NCBI GenBank assembly: GCA_964642445.1
Contig: CAZXQZ010000001.1
Span: 5,001-69,000, forward strand
Length of the DNA stretch: 64,000 nucleotides
Reading direction: 5' to 3'
Origin: SSC4 sp964642445
Lineage (GTDB): Bacteria; Chloroflexota; Anaerolineae; SSC4; Amarolineaceae
This document shows, in pieces, positions 33,301 to 39,566 of this stretch. Position 1 is the first letter of the stretch; each line of letters begins with the position of its first letter. Below the pieces are notes generated by a model that was given only the letters and a program-made list of their open reading frames with translations, ran no database searches and was not told where the DNA came from. The position numbers and the translations under genes are program-made.

Positions 33301-34617
33301 CCCAAATTGACCGCACCTGAAGCACCTGCGCCCAAGGCGGGCGAGGCTCCCGCGGCCGCGAAACCGGCCGAAGCCACGGTGCCGTCCAAGCCGGCAGCTG
33401 AGATGCCGTCGCCCAAGGCGCCCGAGACGGCGCCGCCACTCAAGGCACCGGAAACCGCACCACCGCCCAAGGCACCGGAGACCCCGGCACCCAAACCGGC
33501 GGCCGAAGCACCTGCGCCGAAGCCGGCTGGTCCCGACGTACCGCCCGCGCCCAAGCGCAGCGCACATCCCGATGCGCCCGAAATCGAGCCCGGCGTTGTC
33601 GCCAAGGCAAAAACGGCCAGCGGCCACGAGATCAAGGTGCTCAAGGACGGACGCGTAGCCATCTGCACCACCTGCGATGATCTGCGCCACAAGTACGCCG
33701 CAGACCTGGACAAAAACGGCGATCTCAAGAAGCAGCTGGACGACATCGAAGCCATGGCCGACGAAGTGGCCAAAGCCAAGGCGGTCGAGAAGTTCGACGC
33801 CGACATGATCAAGGCCAAGGCACAGCCAGAGCCGACCGTGCCCAAGGCTGAGCCGGAAGCACCCAAGCCGGAGGCGGAAGCACCCAAGCCAGAGGCCGAA
33901 GCGCCCAAGCCAGAGGCCGAGGCACCTAAACCAGAACCAGAGGCACCCAAGCCCGAGCCAGAAGCTCCAAAGCCAGAAGCACCGAAGCCGGAAACACCGA
34001 GCGGGCCGCTCACGGATGTCGAGTGGCGGAAACTAATCGACAACCCGCCTCCGGGCAAGACCGCAGACGACATGCGATTCGCACGGCATCAACAGAACTC
34101 GAAGAATCCACTGCCGCGTGACAAATGGGAACAAGCCAAGGAACAGCTCGACGAAAACCGGGCGCGCGGTCGCGCCGACGAAGACAGCACCCTGGACGCC
34201 GCTGGCGTTGAGAAAAACAACTATGCCACTGACAATGCCGGCAATCCGCGCGATGTGGTACAATACGAAGTGGATGGGGTGACCACCAGGCCAGATGGCA
34301 TCACCGACACCAAGGTCGTCGACATCAAGTCGATCGATGAGGGCACAATCTTCTACACCGAGCAGCTGCGGGCACAGAAGAAGGGCGCTCAATCGGGCGC
34401 AATTGGTGGCAAAAAACGCGACCTGGCCGTTGTACTCAGCAATCCAGAACCCGCCAAAGTCCGCCCCAGTGATCCATTGGCCGACAACGCGGCGGTCCTG
34501 CACCGCAATCCCACGACTGGTCAATGGTCGAAGTGGGATAAGAGACTGAACCGGGGTGCGGGAGGCTGGCGTGAAATCAGCGAAAGTGATGCCAAGAAGG
34601 CGCTGGGAAACGAGTGA
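30322..34617 (+). CDS. Large eCIS-type polymorphic toxin with PD-DxK nuclease-like C-terminus
   Basis: The 1431-residue protein has no signal peptide. Residues about 56-72 (MRALQRLAGNQAVAQRF) match the ALQRxxGNxAV motif that precedes DUF4157 in eCIS-linked toxins, although a DUF4157 HExxH is not seen. Residues about 130-800 are Ala/Glu-rich helix. Residues about 798-930 are hydrophobic with glycine zippers (GGILIGAAVGGLAGATIQ). Pro/Lys/Glu spacers flank a small domain near 1080-1160 with CTTCDDLRHKYAADL. The last 200 residues carry RPDGITDTKVVDIKS (P1324, D1325, D1334, K1336), a PD-(D/E)xK-like core. It follows the ATPase gene by 101 bp. The nuclease role is an inference; the start is ATG at 30322. 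Confidence 0.78.
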   Translation: MPNKTRAPAQPQPASTPEPPSSQAESLRAGRPVVPLTGLRDLPRADAGRMGGKGAAMRALQRLAGNQAVAQRFVAPVDGSAAAMEGQAAPVDVGETQTGETGPRQDELGRPLAAPPTSPLARAAAVQEAHQAAQRVAASAEPEFARSVDLRPAMAAPVQAPAAVLTDLPAAAPNVAPEAVSMDAQAAEQAATETQTDEAAAQLAEAAPAADAAAPAAELAAMDEVGEEAQAEAASAAEGADAAAEGGPGPANASAVVEQAMSSLATPAAQVASLVGQRVAFAPTPVERSRQPRLVFEAAQKRAASEALAAAFVARNAFHAQNLVTLGMTAPPRILAVAAAAKAEIDTAVAQNIAQAQAAIAAAREQASAEAAAATEAIGAQRDQAIELIFSASDTALAEVDTAYTDASALLDQGESDQVANIEQAYVAWDPSFRAVGDEVGDEGIATAETRAQAWLAQRNGESSVLDGPIHDNRLEARADAARSVAKEYKKGIKQEADKQADSVQQGKPAALDMVRNAAQEARDALDQHWDAMFDALTQSEDSAVTQIEDSAERLIGATQSGLETTLASLDGQAAAEVARLLAFGASQKVAIDDQAAQAITALVTGAGEAVDGFNQALHEFVATALATEAPDEVALTPVLGELQGQVDTLAMTLMQQLDAGITASEEGVRSGGLAAVDSTNAIGQSAVAQAQATASTYSDSAASMRAEAESGFSQLAEGHQTTVDTASTTAIDGFDTTGLALEDTFFQIGDRVTANFENSRSELKTGLQREGLKNLGGDITKYADEAAAAVQPRWKKVVKWVITIAVIIAAIAITIVTAGAGGVVGGILIGAAVGGLAGATIQVGHNLVDGKKWSDGVGKAFVVGAIGGAFGGIGGALAKGVTNVGLKVATEVGVDAIGGIVGNIAVGDPITLEGIVMGAAVGIGISGGLGIAGALKGKIKIKPQVEIKPPAVTPQVSAPRPAGVDVAPPAPKAAVPEAPAPKPAAPEAPAPAPKLTAPEAPAPKAGEAPAAAKPAEATVPSKPAAEMPSPKAPETAPPLKAPETAPPPKAPETPAPKPAAEAPAPKPAGPDVPPAPKRSAHPDAPEIEPGVVAKAKTASGHEIKVLKDGRVAICTTCDDLRHKYAADLDKNGDLKKQLDDIEAMADEVAKAKAVEKFDADMIKAKAQPEPTVPKAEPEAPKPEAEAPKPEAEAPKPEAEAPKPEPEAPKPEPEAPKPEAPKPETPSGPLTDVEWRKLIDNPPPGKTADDMRFARHQQNSKNPLPRDKWEQAKEQLDENRARGRADEDSTLDAAGVEKNNYATDNAGNPRDVVQYEVDGVTTRPDGITDTKVVDIKSIDEGTIFYTEQLRAQKKGAQSGAIGGKKRDLAVVLSNPEPAKVRPSDPLADNAAVLHRNPTTGQWSKWDKRLNRGAGGWREISESDAKKALGNE

Positions 34618-34657
34618 CCAGTAGTCTTCCGATAAAGGAGCGTTCAGGGAGACACCC

Positions 34658-35404
34658 ATGGCTGATACGGTCCGTGCTGCGATCATAACGACCATGCCAC
34701 TGCGCACTGTCCAGGCCATTAGCTGTTTGCTCGACGCGCTGGAACGAGTGCCGGCATTGATGCCTACGCATTGGGGGCTCGACGAGCGAGCACGTGAGCC
34801 CTACACACGCGCATCAATGGAAACAGCCATCACCGCGCTGGATGACGACTACTACGTGCCGGGATTCGTCCGGCGAAAACCTCCTCGTTACCAGGGTTAT
34901 TTTTCGGCAAACAACGTCGGTCTCAAGTATGTGAAGATTCAATTCAGCGCGCCGCGCGCAAAGGATTTGTCCGACATCTTCTTATTGGGTGAGACTCTGG
35001 CAGAGCAACTGAAGGCGGAATTCGGCGTGGTTCATCCAATTTGGCAGGAAGGTGAGGGCGGACAGTGGTACAGTGAGGCCGCTGTGGTCGACGTCGAAGA
35101 ACTGCAATCCTGTGGTCCCCAGGCTGTGGCGGCGCGCACGTGGTTCGGACCGCACATGATACGGCTGATTGGCCGTGATGTTCTGAGTCGTATCGGCTCT
35201 CCCGTGCAGGATACCTCATGGGGTGGCGTGCAGCTAGATCTGGTAGAGTCACCCTGGCAGGCTGGTTTCGAAACGCTGCGTGACCGCCAACTTGCCGTCA
35301 TGGCTGCTTTACAGCCAACGGGTGTGTTCGGTGATTTCGCGACCCCATTCGACTGCAAAGCGGGTCCCCAGTGGCGGCCCATACCAACGCCGGCTGCTGA
35401 ATGA
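34658..35404 (+). CDS. Candidate immunity protein for the adjacent toxin
   Basis: The 248-residue soluble protein has no signal or membrane segment. Recognisable blocks are YYVPGFVRRKPPRYQGYFSA, LKYVKIQFSAPRAKDLSDIF, ELQSCGPQAVAARTWFGPHM and DLVESPWQAGFETLRDRQLA. It reminds me of Imm52-like proteins that accompany REase-fold toxins, but I cannot confirm this from sequence alone. It starts 40 bp after the toxin stop, on the same strand, with GGAG motifs ahead, and has lower GC than the eCIS genes, as often seen for immunity genes. Confidence 0.5.
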   Translation: MADTVRAAIITTMPLRTVQAISCLLDALERVPALMPTHWGLDERAREPYTRASMETAITALDDDYYVPGFVRRKPPRYQGYFSANNVGLKYVKIQFSAPRAKDLSDIFLLGETLAEQLKAEFGVVHPIWQEGEGGQWYSEAAVVDVEELQSCGPQAVAARTWFGPHMIRLIGRDVLSRIGSPVQDTSWGGVQLDLVESPWQAGFETLRDRQLAVMAALQPTGVFGDFATPFDCKAGPQWRPIPTPAAE

Positions 35405-35442
35405 CTGCCTGTCACACTCAGACGAACGAGGAATGATCATCT

Positions 35443-36090
35443 ATGCCGGACACTGACATTGTGCAGCGACTGCGTAGGGCCAGCGCGAACGATGAAGAAC
35501 TGGCTGACATCGATATCTCCGGCGTCGATCTGCAGCGCATGGATTTGTCCGGTTTGACGGTAGACAGGCTGATTGCACACGCTGCCAGACTCGAGGGGAC
35601 GTTGTTCATTGGAGCCAGGTTCATCGAAGCCGATTTTTCCGACGCCCGGCTGAACAACACCGATTTTTCTCAGGCTGTGATCGGGCTTTCCAGTTTCAAC
35701 GGCGCATCTCTACGAGAAGCAACACTGGTCAATGCGATATTCACGATCGGGTTCTGCCAGAGTGCCGATCTGGAAGGTGCAGATTTGAGCGGTGCCAGGC
35801 TTTCGGGCACCGTGTTCGCTGGCAGTCGACTGGCAGGTGCCGACCTTCATGCGGTGAAGGCCGATCACGTCGACTTCAGTAGTACATCGTTGGTCGCAGC
35901 CGATTTGCACGATTCTGATTTCCGTCACGCGTCGTTTCGCGGGGCCGATTTGAGCCAGACCAACCTATCAGGGTCAGACTGCAGCCACGCCGACTTTCGT
36001 GAGGCGGTCCTGGACGGTGCAGTCTGGACCGGTACACGCTTGCACGATGCTCAGTTCGATGCCGGCGTGACACCCGCATCAGGTAATTGA
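35443..36090 (+). CDS. Pentapeptide-repeat protein
   Basis: The 215 residues carry A(D/N)LxX repeats from residue 25 to the end: ISGVDLQRMDLSGLTVDRL, FIEADFSDARLNNTDFSQAV, LEGADLSGARLSGTVFAGSR, FRGADLSQTNLSGSDCSHAD. This gives a right-handed quadrilateral beta helix. Some such proteins mimic DNA and protect topoisomerases. Next to a putative nuclease toxin it could be a second protective factor, but many are of unknown role. It lies 38 bp after the candidate immunity gene and 6 bp before the Crp-type regulator. Confidence 0.9.
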   Translation: MPDTDIVQRLRRASANDEELADIDISGVDLQRMDLSGLTVDRLIAHAARLEGTLFIGARFIEADFSDARLNNTDFSQAVIGLSSFNGASLREATLVNAIFTIGFCQSADLEGADLSGARLSGTVFAGSRLAGADLHAVKADHVDFSSTSLVAADLHDSDFRHASFRGADLSQTNLSGSDCSHADFREAVLDGAVWTGTRLHDAQFDAGVTPASGN

Positions 36091-36096
36091 ATCGGC

Positions 36097-36786
36097 ATGT
36101 CAAGACCCAGCACGCCTGCCCTGGTTTCCACGCTGCAAACCATCACCTATTTTAGACACCTGGCCCCAGACCTGCTCGGGCGCCTGGCCGGCGTGGCTAT
36201 CTGGCAGGAGTACGCGCCCGGTGCGCTGGTATTCCTGGAAGGTGACGAATCCTCCAGCCTCTACATCGTACATGCCGGCTGGCTGAAAGTCGTCAAATAT
36301 GCCGCCGATGGGCGGGAGCAGATTCTGCGCTTCATCGGACCCGGTGAGGTTTTTAATGAGGCCGGTGCTTTCATCCGCCGGCCCAATCCCGCCACGGCAA
36401 TGGCCCTCGAACATGCCGGTATCTGGCTGCTGCACCGCGAGACGGTGCGTCCCCTGCTTGCCGCCCATCCCGAGGTCTTGCTGCAGGTCGTCGAAAACAT
36501 GGCCGAGCGTATCGCCTACCTGGCTGGCCTGGTCGCCGAGCTCTCACTGCACAGCGTGGAGACCCGCCTGGCCCGCCTGCTGCTAACCGGTGCGGCGGGT
36601 GACATCGTTCCCCGCCAGCGCTGGACCACCCAGGCCGAGCTGGCCGCCCGCCTGGGCACCGTGCCCGACGTGCTCAGCCGCGCCCTGCGCAGCCTGGCCG
36701 ACGCCGGGCTGATCCGCGTCGAGCGCCAGCAGATCACCATCCTCGACCGCGCCGGGCTGGTGGCGCGTGCTGATTTGGACGAGTGA
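36097..36786 (+). CDS. Crp/Fnr-family transcription regulator
   Basis: Residues 1-125 are the cNMP-type sensor beta roll (LVFLEGDESSSLYIVHAGWL, LRFIGPGEVFNEAGAFI). Residues 135-160 are the dimer helix. Residues 170-225 are the winged helix with WTTQAELAARLGTVPDVLSR as helix-turn-helix. The phosphate cassette lacks the canonical R-S/A pair of cAMP binders and there are no cysteine clusters, so the ligand is unknown. It starts 6 bp after the pentapeptide gene but the next gene begins after a strong terminator, so its target could be either side. Confidence 0.9.
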   Translation: MSRPSTPALVSTLQTITYFRHLAPDLLGRLAGVAIWQEYAPGALVFLEGDESSSLYIVHAGWLKVVKYAADGREQILRFIGPGEVFNEAGAFIRRPNPATAMALEHAGIWLLHRETVRPLLAAHPEVLLQVVENMAERIAYLAGLVAELSLHSVETRLARLLLTGAAGDIVPRQRWTTQAELAARLGTVPDVLSRALRSLADAGLIRVERQQITILDRAGLVARADLDE

Positions 36787-36836
36787 AAACCCTTCGGGTC
36801 TGCCAAACCCTTCGGGTCTGCGAGACCCGAAGGGTT
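36782..36836. repeat. 55-bp sequence repeated on the other side of the gap
   Basis: This 55-bp stretch ends at the N run and is identical to 36937-36991, which begins right after it. It covers the end of the Crp gene's stop codon and the terminator arms. Such equal ends of exactly one k-mer length point to an assembly overlap, not a true duplication. Confidence 0.85.
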
Positions 36837-36936
36837 NNNNNNNNNNNNNNNNNNNNNNNNNNNNNNNNNNNNNNNNNNNNNNNNNNNNNNNNNNNNNNNN
36901 NNNNNNNNNNNNNNNNNNNNNNNNNNNNNNNNNNNN
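36837..36936. other. Assembly gap (100 N)
   Basis: Exactly 100 N, the conventional placeholder for a gap of unknown size. The flanks share 55 bp, so the true distance may be zero. Confidence 0.97.
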
Positions 36937-36960
36937 AGTGAAAACCCTTCGGGTCTGCCA

Positions 36961-36996
36961 AACCCTTCGGGTCTGCGAGACCCGAAGGGTTTTTTT
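36961..36996 (+). terminator. Strong terminator after the Crp-family gene
   Basis: Arms of 14 bp (aacccttcgggtct and agacccgaagggtt, 3-nt loop gcg) are followed by a T run. The same stem is seen to the left of the N gap without its T run, supporting the view that both are one locus. Confidence 0.85.
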
Positions 36997-37064
36997 ACCA
37001 AACCCGATATAAGTCGGCGACTTGCATCCTCACCTGGGCTATGATTCGGCACATAGTCGTTGTC

Positions 37065-37076
37065 CAACGATCGTTG
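37065..37076. promoter_or_regulatory. 12-bp palindrome upstream of the membrane-protein gene
   Basis: The exact palindrome caacgatcgttg lies 20 bp before the ATG, just ahead of GGAGGTG. A dimeric regulator such as the neighbouring Crp-type protein could bind here, but it does not match the known Crp or Fnr consensus. Confidence 0.3.
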
Positions 37077-37096
37077 TCTGCCTGGAGGTGTGACCC

Positions 37097-38338
37097 ATGG
37101 CTCGTTCAACCACGTCAGCTTACTTCATTGCCGCAGCCCTCTACCTGGTGTTTGCCTTGTTGACTGTGTTGGCCTACGCGCTGGCCCAGTTTGGCTGGAT
37201 CGGGACGATTCCCAACCTGTACTGGCTGCGCATGCATGCCCTGACGATTGGTGTTCTGGCGCAGGCGCTGCTGGGCGTTCTGCCGGCGCTGTCTGCCCAA
37301 CGGCTGCGCAGTCCGGCACCGCCGCGGTGGGTGCTGTGGACGGTTTTTGTACTGCTGAACAGCGGCCTGCTGCTGCTCGAAATCGGCCAGGTGAGCGTGA
37401 CAGCCGGGCCGATCCACAGCGGCGGCATGCTGCTGCTGGCGGCGGTCACGGTCGAAGTGGGACTGCTGCTGTGGCTGTGGCGGCGGGCCGCGGCCCCGCG
37501 CCCGCTGGTGGCCGGCTTCTACCTGGCTGCGCCCTCGTTCCTGCTGCTGGGCGTGCTCATGGCGCTGACCCTACTCCTCGGCTGGTGGTCGCCCGCGGGC
37601 TACCAGGCGACGAAAGAGTCACACATCCACGCCAACATCTTCGGCTTTACCGGCCTGGCGATTGCGGGGCTGGTCCTGGACCGGCTGCCGGCCCTGTTTG
37701 GGCGCACCCTGGCGCGCCCGCAGTGGATCAGGCCGATCTTCTGGCTGATGCTGATCGGTGCATTGGCCCTCTGGCTGGGACCCTACATCGGCGTCATCCC
37801 GATCATGGGCGGTGGTTTGCTGCTCTACGTGGCGGGCACCGTGCTCATGCTGGCCAACTTCTTCATCACCACGCACCGGCCGCACTCCGTACGCATCGTC
37901 AACGGTGCCCACGTCCTTCTCAGCTACCTGTGGATCGCCGCACCGGTGATAGCGACGCTGGGTTATGTCCTGTTGGGTCCCGATCGTATATCGCTGGCTA
38001 CGCTCGAAGCCGGGGTGACGCAGGGGCTCGTCTATGGCTGGATCTTGCAGCTGGTGCTGGCGCTGCTGCCAGTGGCGGTACTGCGCTTCCGCACGGGCGA
38101 AATGCGGCGCGTCATCGACAAACACGAAGGGAGCTGGTTCACCCTGCTGCTGCTCAACGGCGCGGTGGCGGTGGTGTGGCTGGCCAGCATCTTTTTGCCC
38201 TGGACCGTTGCCGCGCCCCTGGTGGCGATTGGCTACCTGCTGGTGATCGTGGCAACGCTGCCAGCGCTGCTGATTCTGTGGCGGGCGTTCCGCACACCGC
38301 AGGCCGTTGCTGCGCCAGTCGCGAGTGCCCCAACCTGA
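37097..38338 (+). CDS. Polytopic membrane protein with conserved histidines (NnrS/haem-copper-oxidase-like)
   Basis: The 413-residue protein shows about 12 hydrophobic segments. Histidines sit in or next to them: LRMHALTIGVLAQALLG, ESHIHANIFGFTGLAIAGL, THRPHSVRIVNGAHVLLSY. This layout resembles NnrS-like and subunit-I-like haem membrane proteins, which would suit NO or oxygen metabolism, but no diagnostic motif is complete. GGAGGTG precedes the ATG. It follows a Crp/Fnr-type regulator gene behind a terminator and lies 38 bp before a cupin gene, with which it may form an operon. Confidence 0.55.
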   Translation: MARSTTSAYFIAAALYLVFALLTVLAYALAQFGWIGTIPNLYWLRMHALTIGVLAQALLGVLPALSAQRLRSPAPPRWVLWTVFVLLNSGLLLLEIGQVSVTAGPIHSGGMLLLAAVTVEVGLLLWLWRRAAAPRPLVAGFYLAAPSFLLLGVLMALTLLLGWWSPAGYQATKESHIHANIFGFTGLAIAGLVLDRLPALFGRTLARPQWIRPIFWLMLIGALALWLGPYIGVIPIMGGGLLLYVAGTVLMLANFFITTHRPHSVRIVNGAHVLLSYLWIAAPVIATLGYVLLGPDRISLATLEAGVTQGLVYGWILQLVLALLPVAVLRFRTGEMRRVIDKHEGSWFTLLLLNGAVAVVWLASIFLPWTVAAPLVAIGYLLVIVATLPALLILWRAFRTPQAVAAPVASAPT

Positions 38339-38376
38339 GAAAAAACGCAAAAAAAACGTCAAAAATGGAGGTTGTG

Positions 38377-38703
38377 ATGATACAAGAAGGGGCAGGTAGC
38401 GCCGTTTATTACCCACAAACCACAGCTCTCGCCGTCTTCAGTCCGGACGGACCGCAGCCACAGTTCCTTGTAGACAGCACGCAGCTGCGCGTCGTCCTGG
38501 CGGGACTGGAAGCTGGCCAGGAGATTCCCAGCCATCCCGAAGGGCTGGCGGTGTATCACTTCCTGGAAGGCAGCGGTGACATGTTCGTCAACGGTCAGAC
38601 GCTGCCCGTCGGTCCAGGTGCCACGGTGATTGCGCCCCGGGGCAGCGCACGCGGGATGCATGCGGCGACGCGTCTGGTGTTTCTGGCGGCCAAAGCACAG
38701 TAG
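38377..38703 (+). CDS. Small cupin-domain protein
   Basis: The 108-residue protein has the cupin pattern GLEAGQEIPSHPEGLAVYHF (motif 1, with H and E) and a second motif PVGPGATVIAPRGSARGMHA (motif 2, with the late His). Cupins bind a metal and act as enzymes or sensors; the substrate is unknown. TGGAGGT lies just upstream of the ATG at 38377; an ATG at 38365 is possible but has no ribosome-binding site. It may be co-transcribed with the membrane protein gene. Confidence 0.8.
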   Translation: MIQEGAGSAVYYPQTTALAVFSPDGPQPQFLVDSTQLRVVLAGLEAGQEIPSHPEGLAVYHFLEGSGDMFVNGQTLPVGPGATVIAPRGSARGMHAATRLVFLAAKAQ

Positions 38704-38720
38704 ACACTATCCAATCCCCG

Positions 38721-38743
38721 GTCCGGGTATTCCCACCCCGGAC
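38721..38743. terminator. Possible weak terminator between convergent genes
   Basis: A 7-bp stem (gtccggg with cccggac, 9-nt loop) lies between the convergent cupin and lipoprotein genes. No T run follows on either strand, so its role is uncertain. Confidence 0.3.
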
Positions 38744-38831
38744 TTAGGCAAGGTGTTGCCTCGGTCACCGAGTTACTCGTACCACTGGGAGCACCGTGCG
38801 CAAACGGGACAGATTCACAGGCATGACGTGG

Positions 38832-39410
38832 TTAGTTCTGCCCTCCGGGCACCGGACTTGCCGATAGTCCTGCCCCACCACCCGACTCGTACCCAAACGA
38901 CCCGCTGTCCGCTTTCACCGTCAGGTAAATGGCCTCCAGGTCACCCCACGTCATATCCGGGTTGATCACGGCCAGGGCCTTGCCCTCGACGGCAAATTCG
39001 CCGGCCTGGGGGAAGGCGATCGTCACGGCCAGGCGCACCGGTGTGTCCACCGCCACATCACCCTGCCAGGTCGTTTCACCATCCAGCAGCTGCGCACCCG
39101 GCGGCAGGGTAATCGTGGCGGTCGTGCCGGGAGCGTCCTGGTACGCCTTCACCTCCATTGTCACTTCGACCGCTTCGCCGACCTTCGGCGCCTTGGGCAT
39201 GCTCAACGTCACGACCAGCGGCGTCGACGGGGCATCGTCGGGCCGGCCGGGTGGGGGTGCGGTTTGCAGGGTGGGCGTGGGTGCCACTGGGCTCGCCACC
39301 GGCACCGGCGTCTCCATGACCGTCGAAACGCCGAACACTGTGCAGCCAGGCAAGACCATGCCGGCGATGGCTGTCACGAGCATAATACCGATCAGATGCT
39401 GCGTTTTCAT
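38832..39410 (-). CDS. Lipoprotein with a DUF11-type beta domain
   Basis: The 192-residue protein has a lipoprotein signal (MLVTAIAGMVLPGC, Cys at 23) and then a Pro/Thr-rich linker. One beta-sandwich domain follows: LVVTLSMPKAPKVGEAVEVT, TATITLPPGAQLLDGETTW, FAVEGKALAVINPDMTWGD. The same domain occurs in the secreted metalloprotease encoded upstream (LPAGAEMLEGLTEATMDM, YAITGRALSTISEDMIYGD). It would be anchored to the outer face of the membrane. GGGAGGT precedes the ATG. The pair may have arisen by partial duplication and could interact. Confidence 0.82.
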   Translation of the reverse strand: MKTQHLIGIMLVTAIAGMVLPGCTVFGVSTVMETPVPVASPVAPTPTLQTAPPPGRPDDAPSTPLVVTLSMPKAPKVGEAVEVTMEVKAYQDAPGTTATITLPPGAQLLDGETTWQGDVAVDTPVRLAVTIAFPQAGEFAVEGKALAVINPDMTWGDLEAIYLTVKADSGSFGYESGGGAGLSASPVPGGQN

Positions 39411-39489
39411 GTGAGACCTCCCGTTTCAACTGCATTCAAGACGGGTTCGGCACCGGCTTTGTTCCACGAACAGCCATTTGCAGAATGAC

Positions 39490-39522
39490 AGAAGTCCGGC
39501 TTCGGTCAGAAGCCGGACTTCT
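39490..39522. repeat. 13-bp inverted repeat after the metalloprotease gene
   Basis: Arms agaagtccggctt (39490-39502) and aagccggacttct (39510-39522) are exact reverse complements with a 7-nt loop. It lies downstream of the leftward metalloprotease gene and may stop its transcript, though no T run follows. Confidence 0.6.
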
Positions 39523-39566
39523 CGTGCTACCTCCTGGTTTTGGGGGAACCAGTTACCAGGTTCAGA

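Noticed and set aside
30235..33690. A 1151-residue open frame antisense to the toxin gene
   Set aside because: It is a GC-rich shadow frame dominated by Arg and Gly; the plus-strand frame has coherent domains and a good start.
36782..36991. A CRISPR array or tandem duplication at the N gap
   Set aside because: Only two identical copies flank a placeholder gap; this is better explained by k-mer overlap.
37060..38376. Upstream extension of the cupin frame through the membrane-protein gene
   Set aside because: That part is an out-of-frame Ala/Gly/Arg reading of the membrane-protein gene; the cupin has its own start and ribosome-binding site at 38377.
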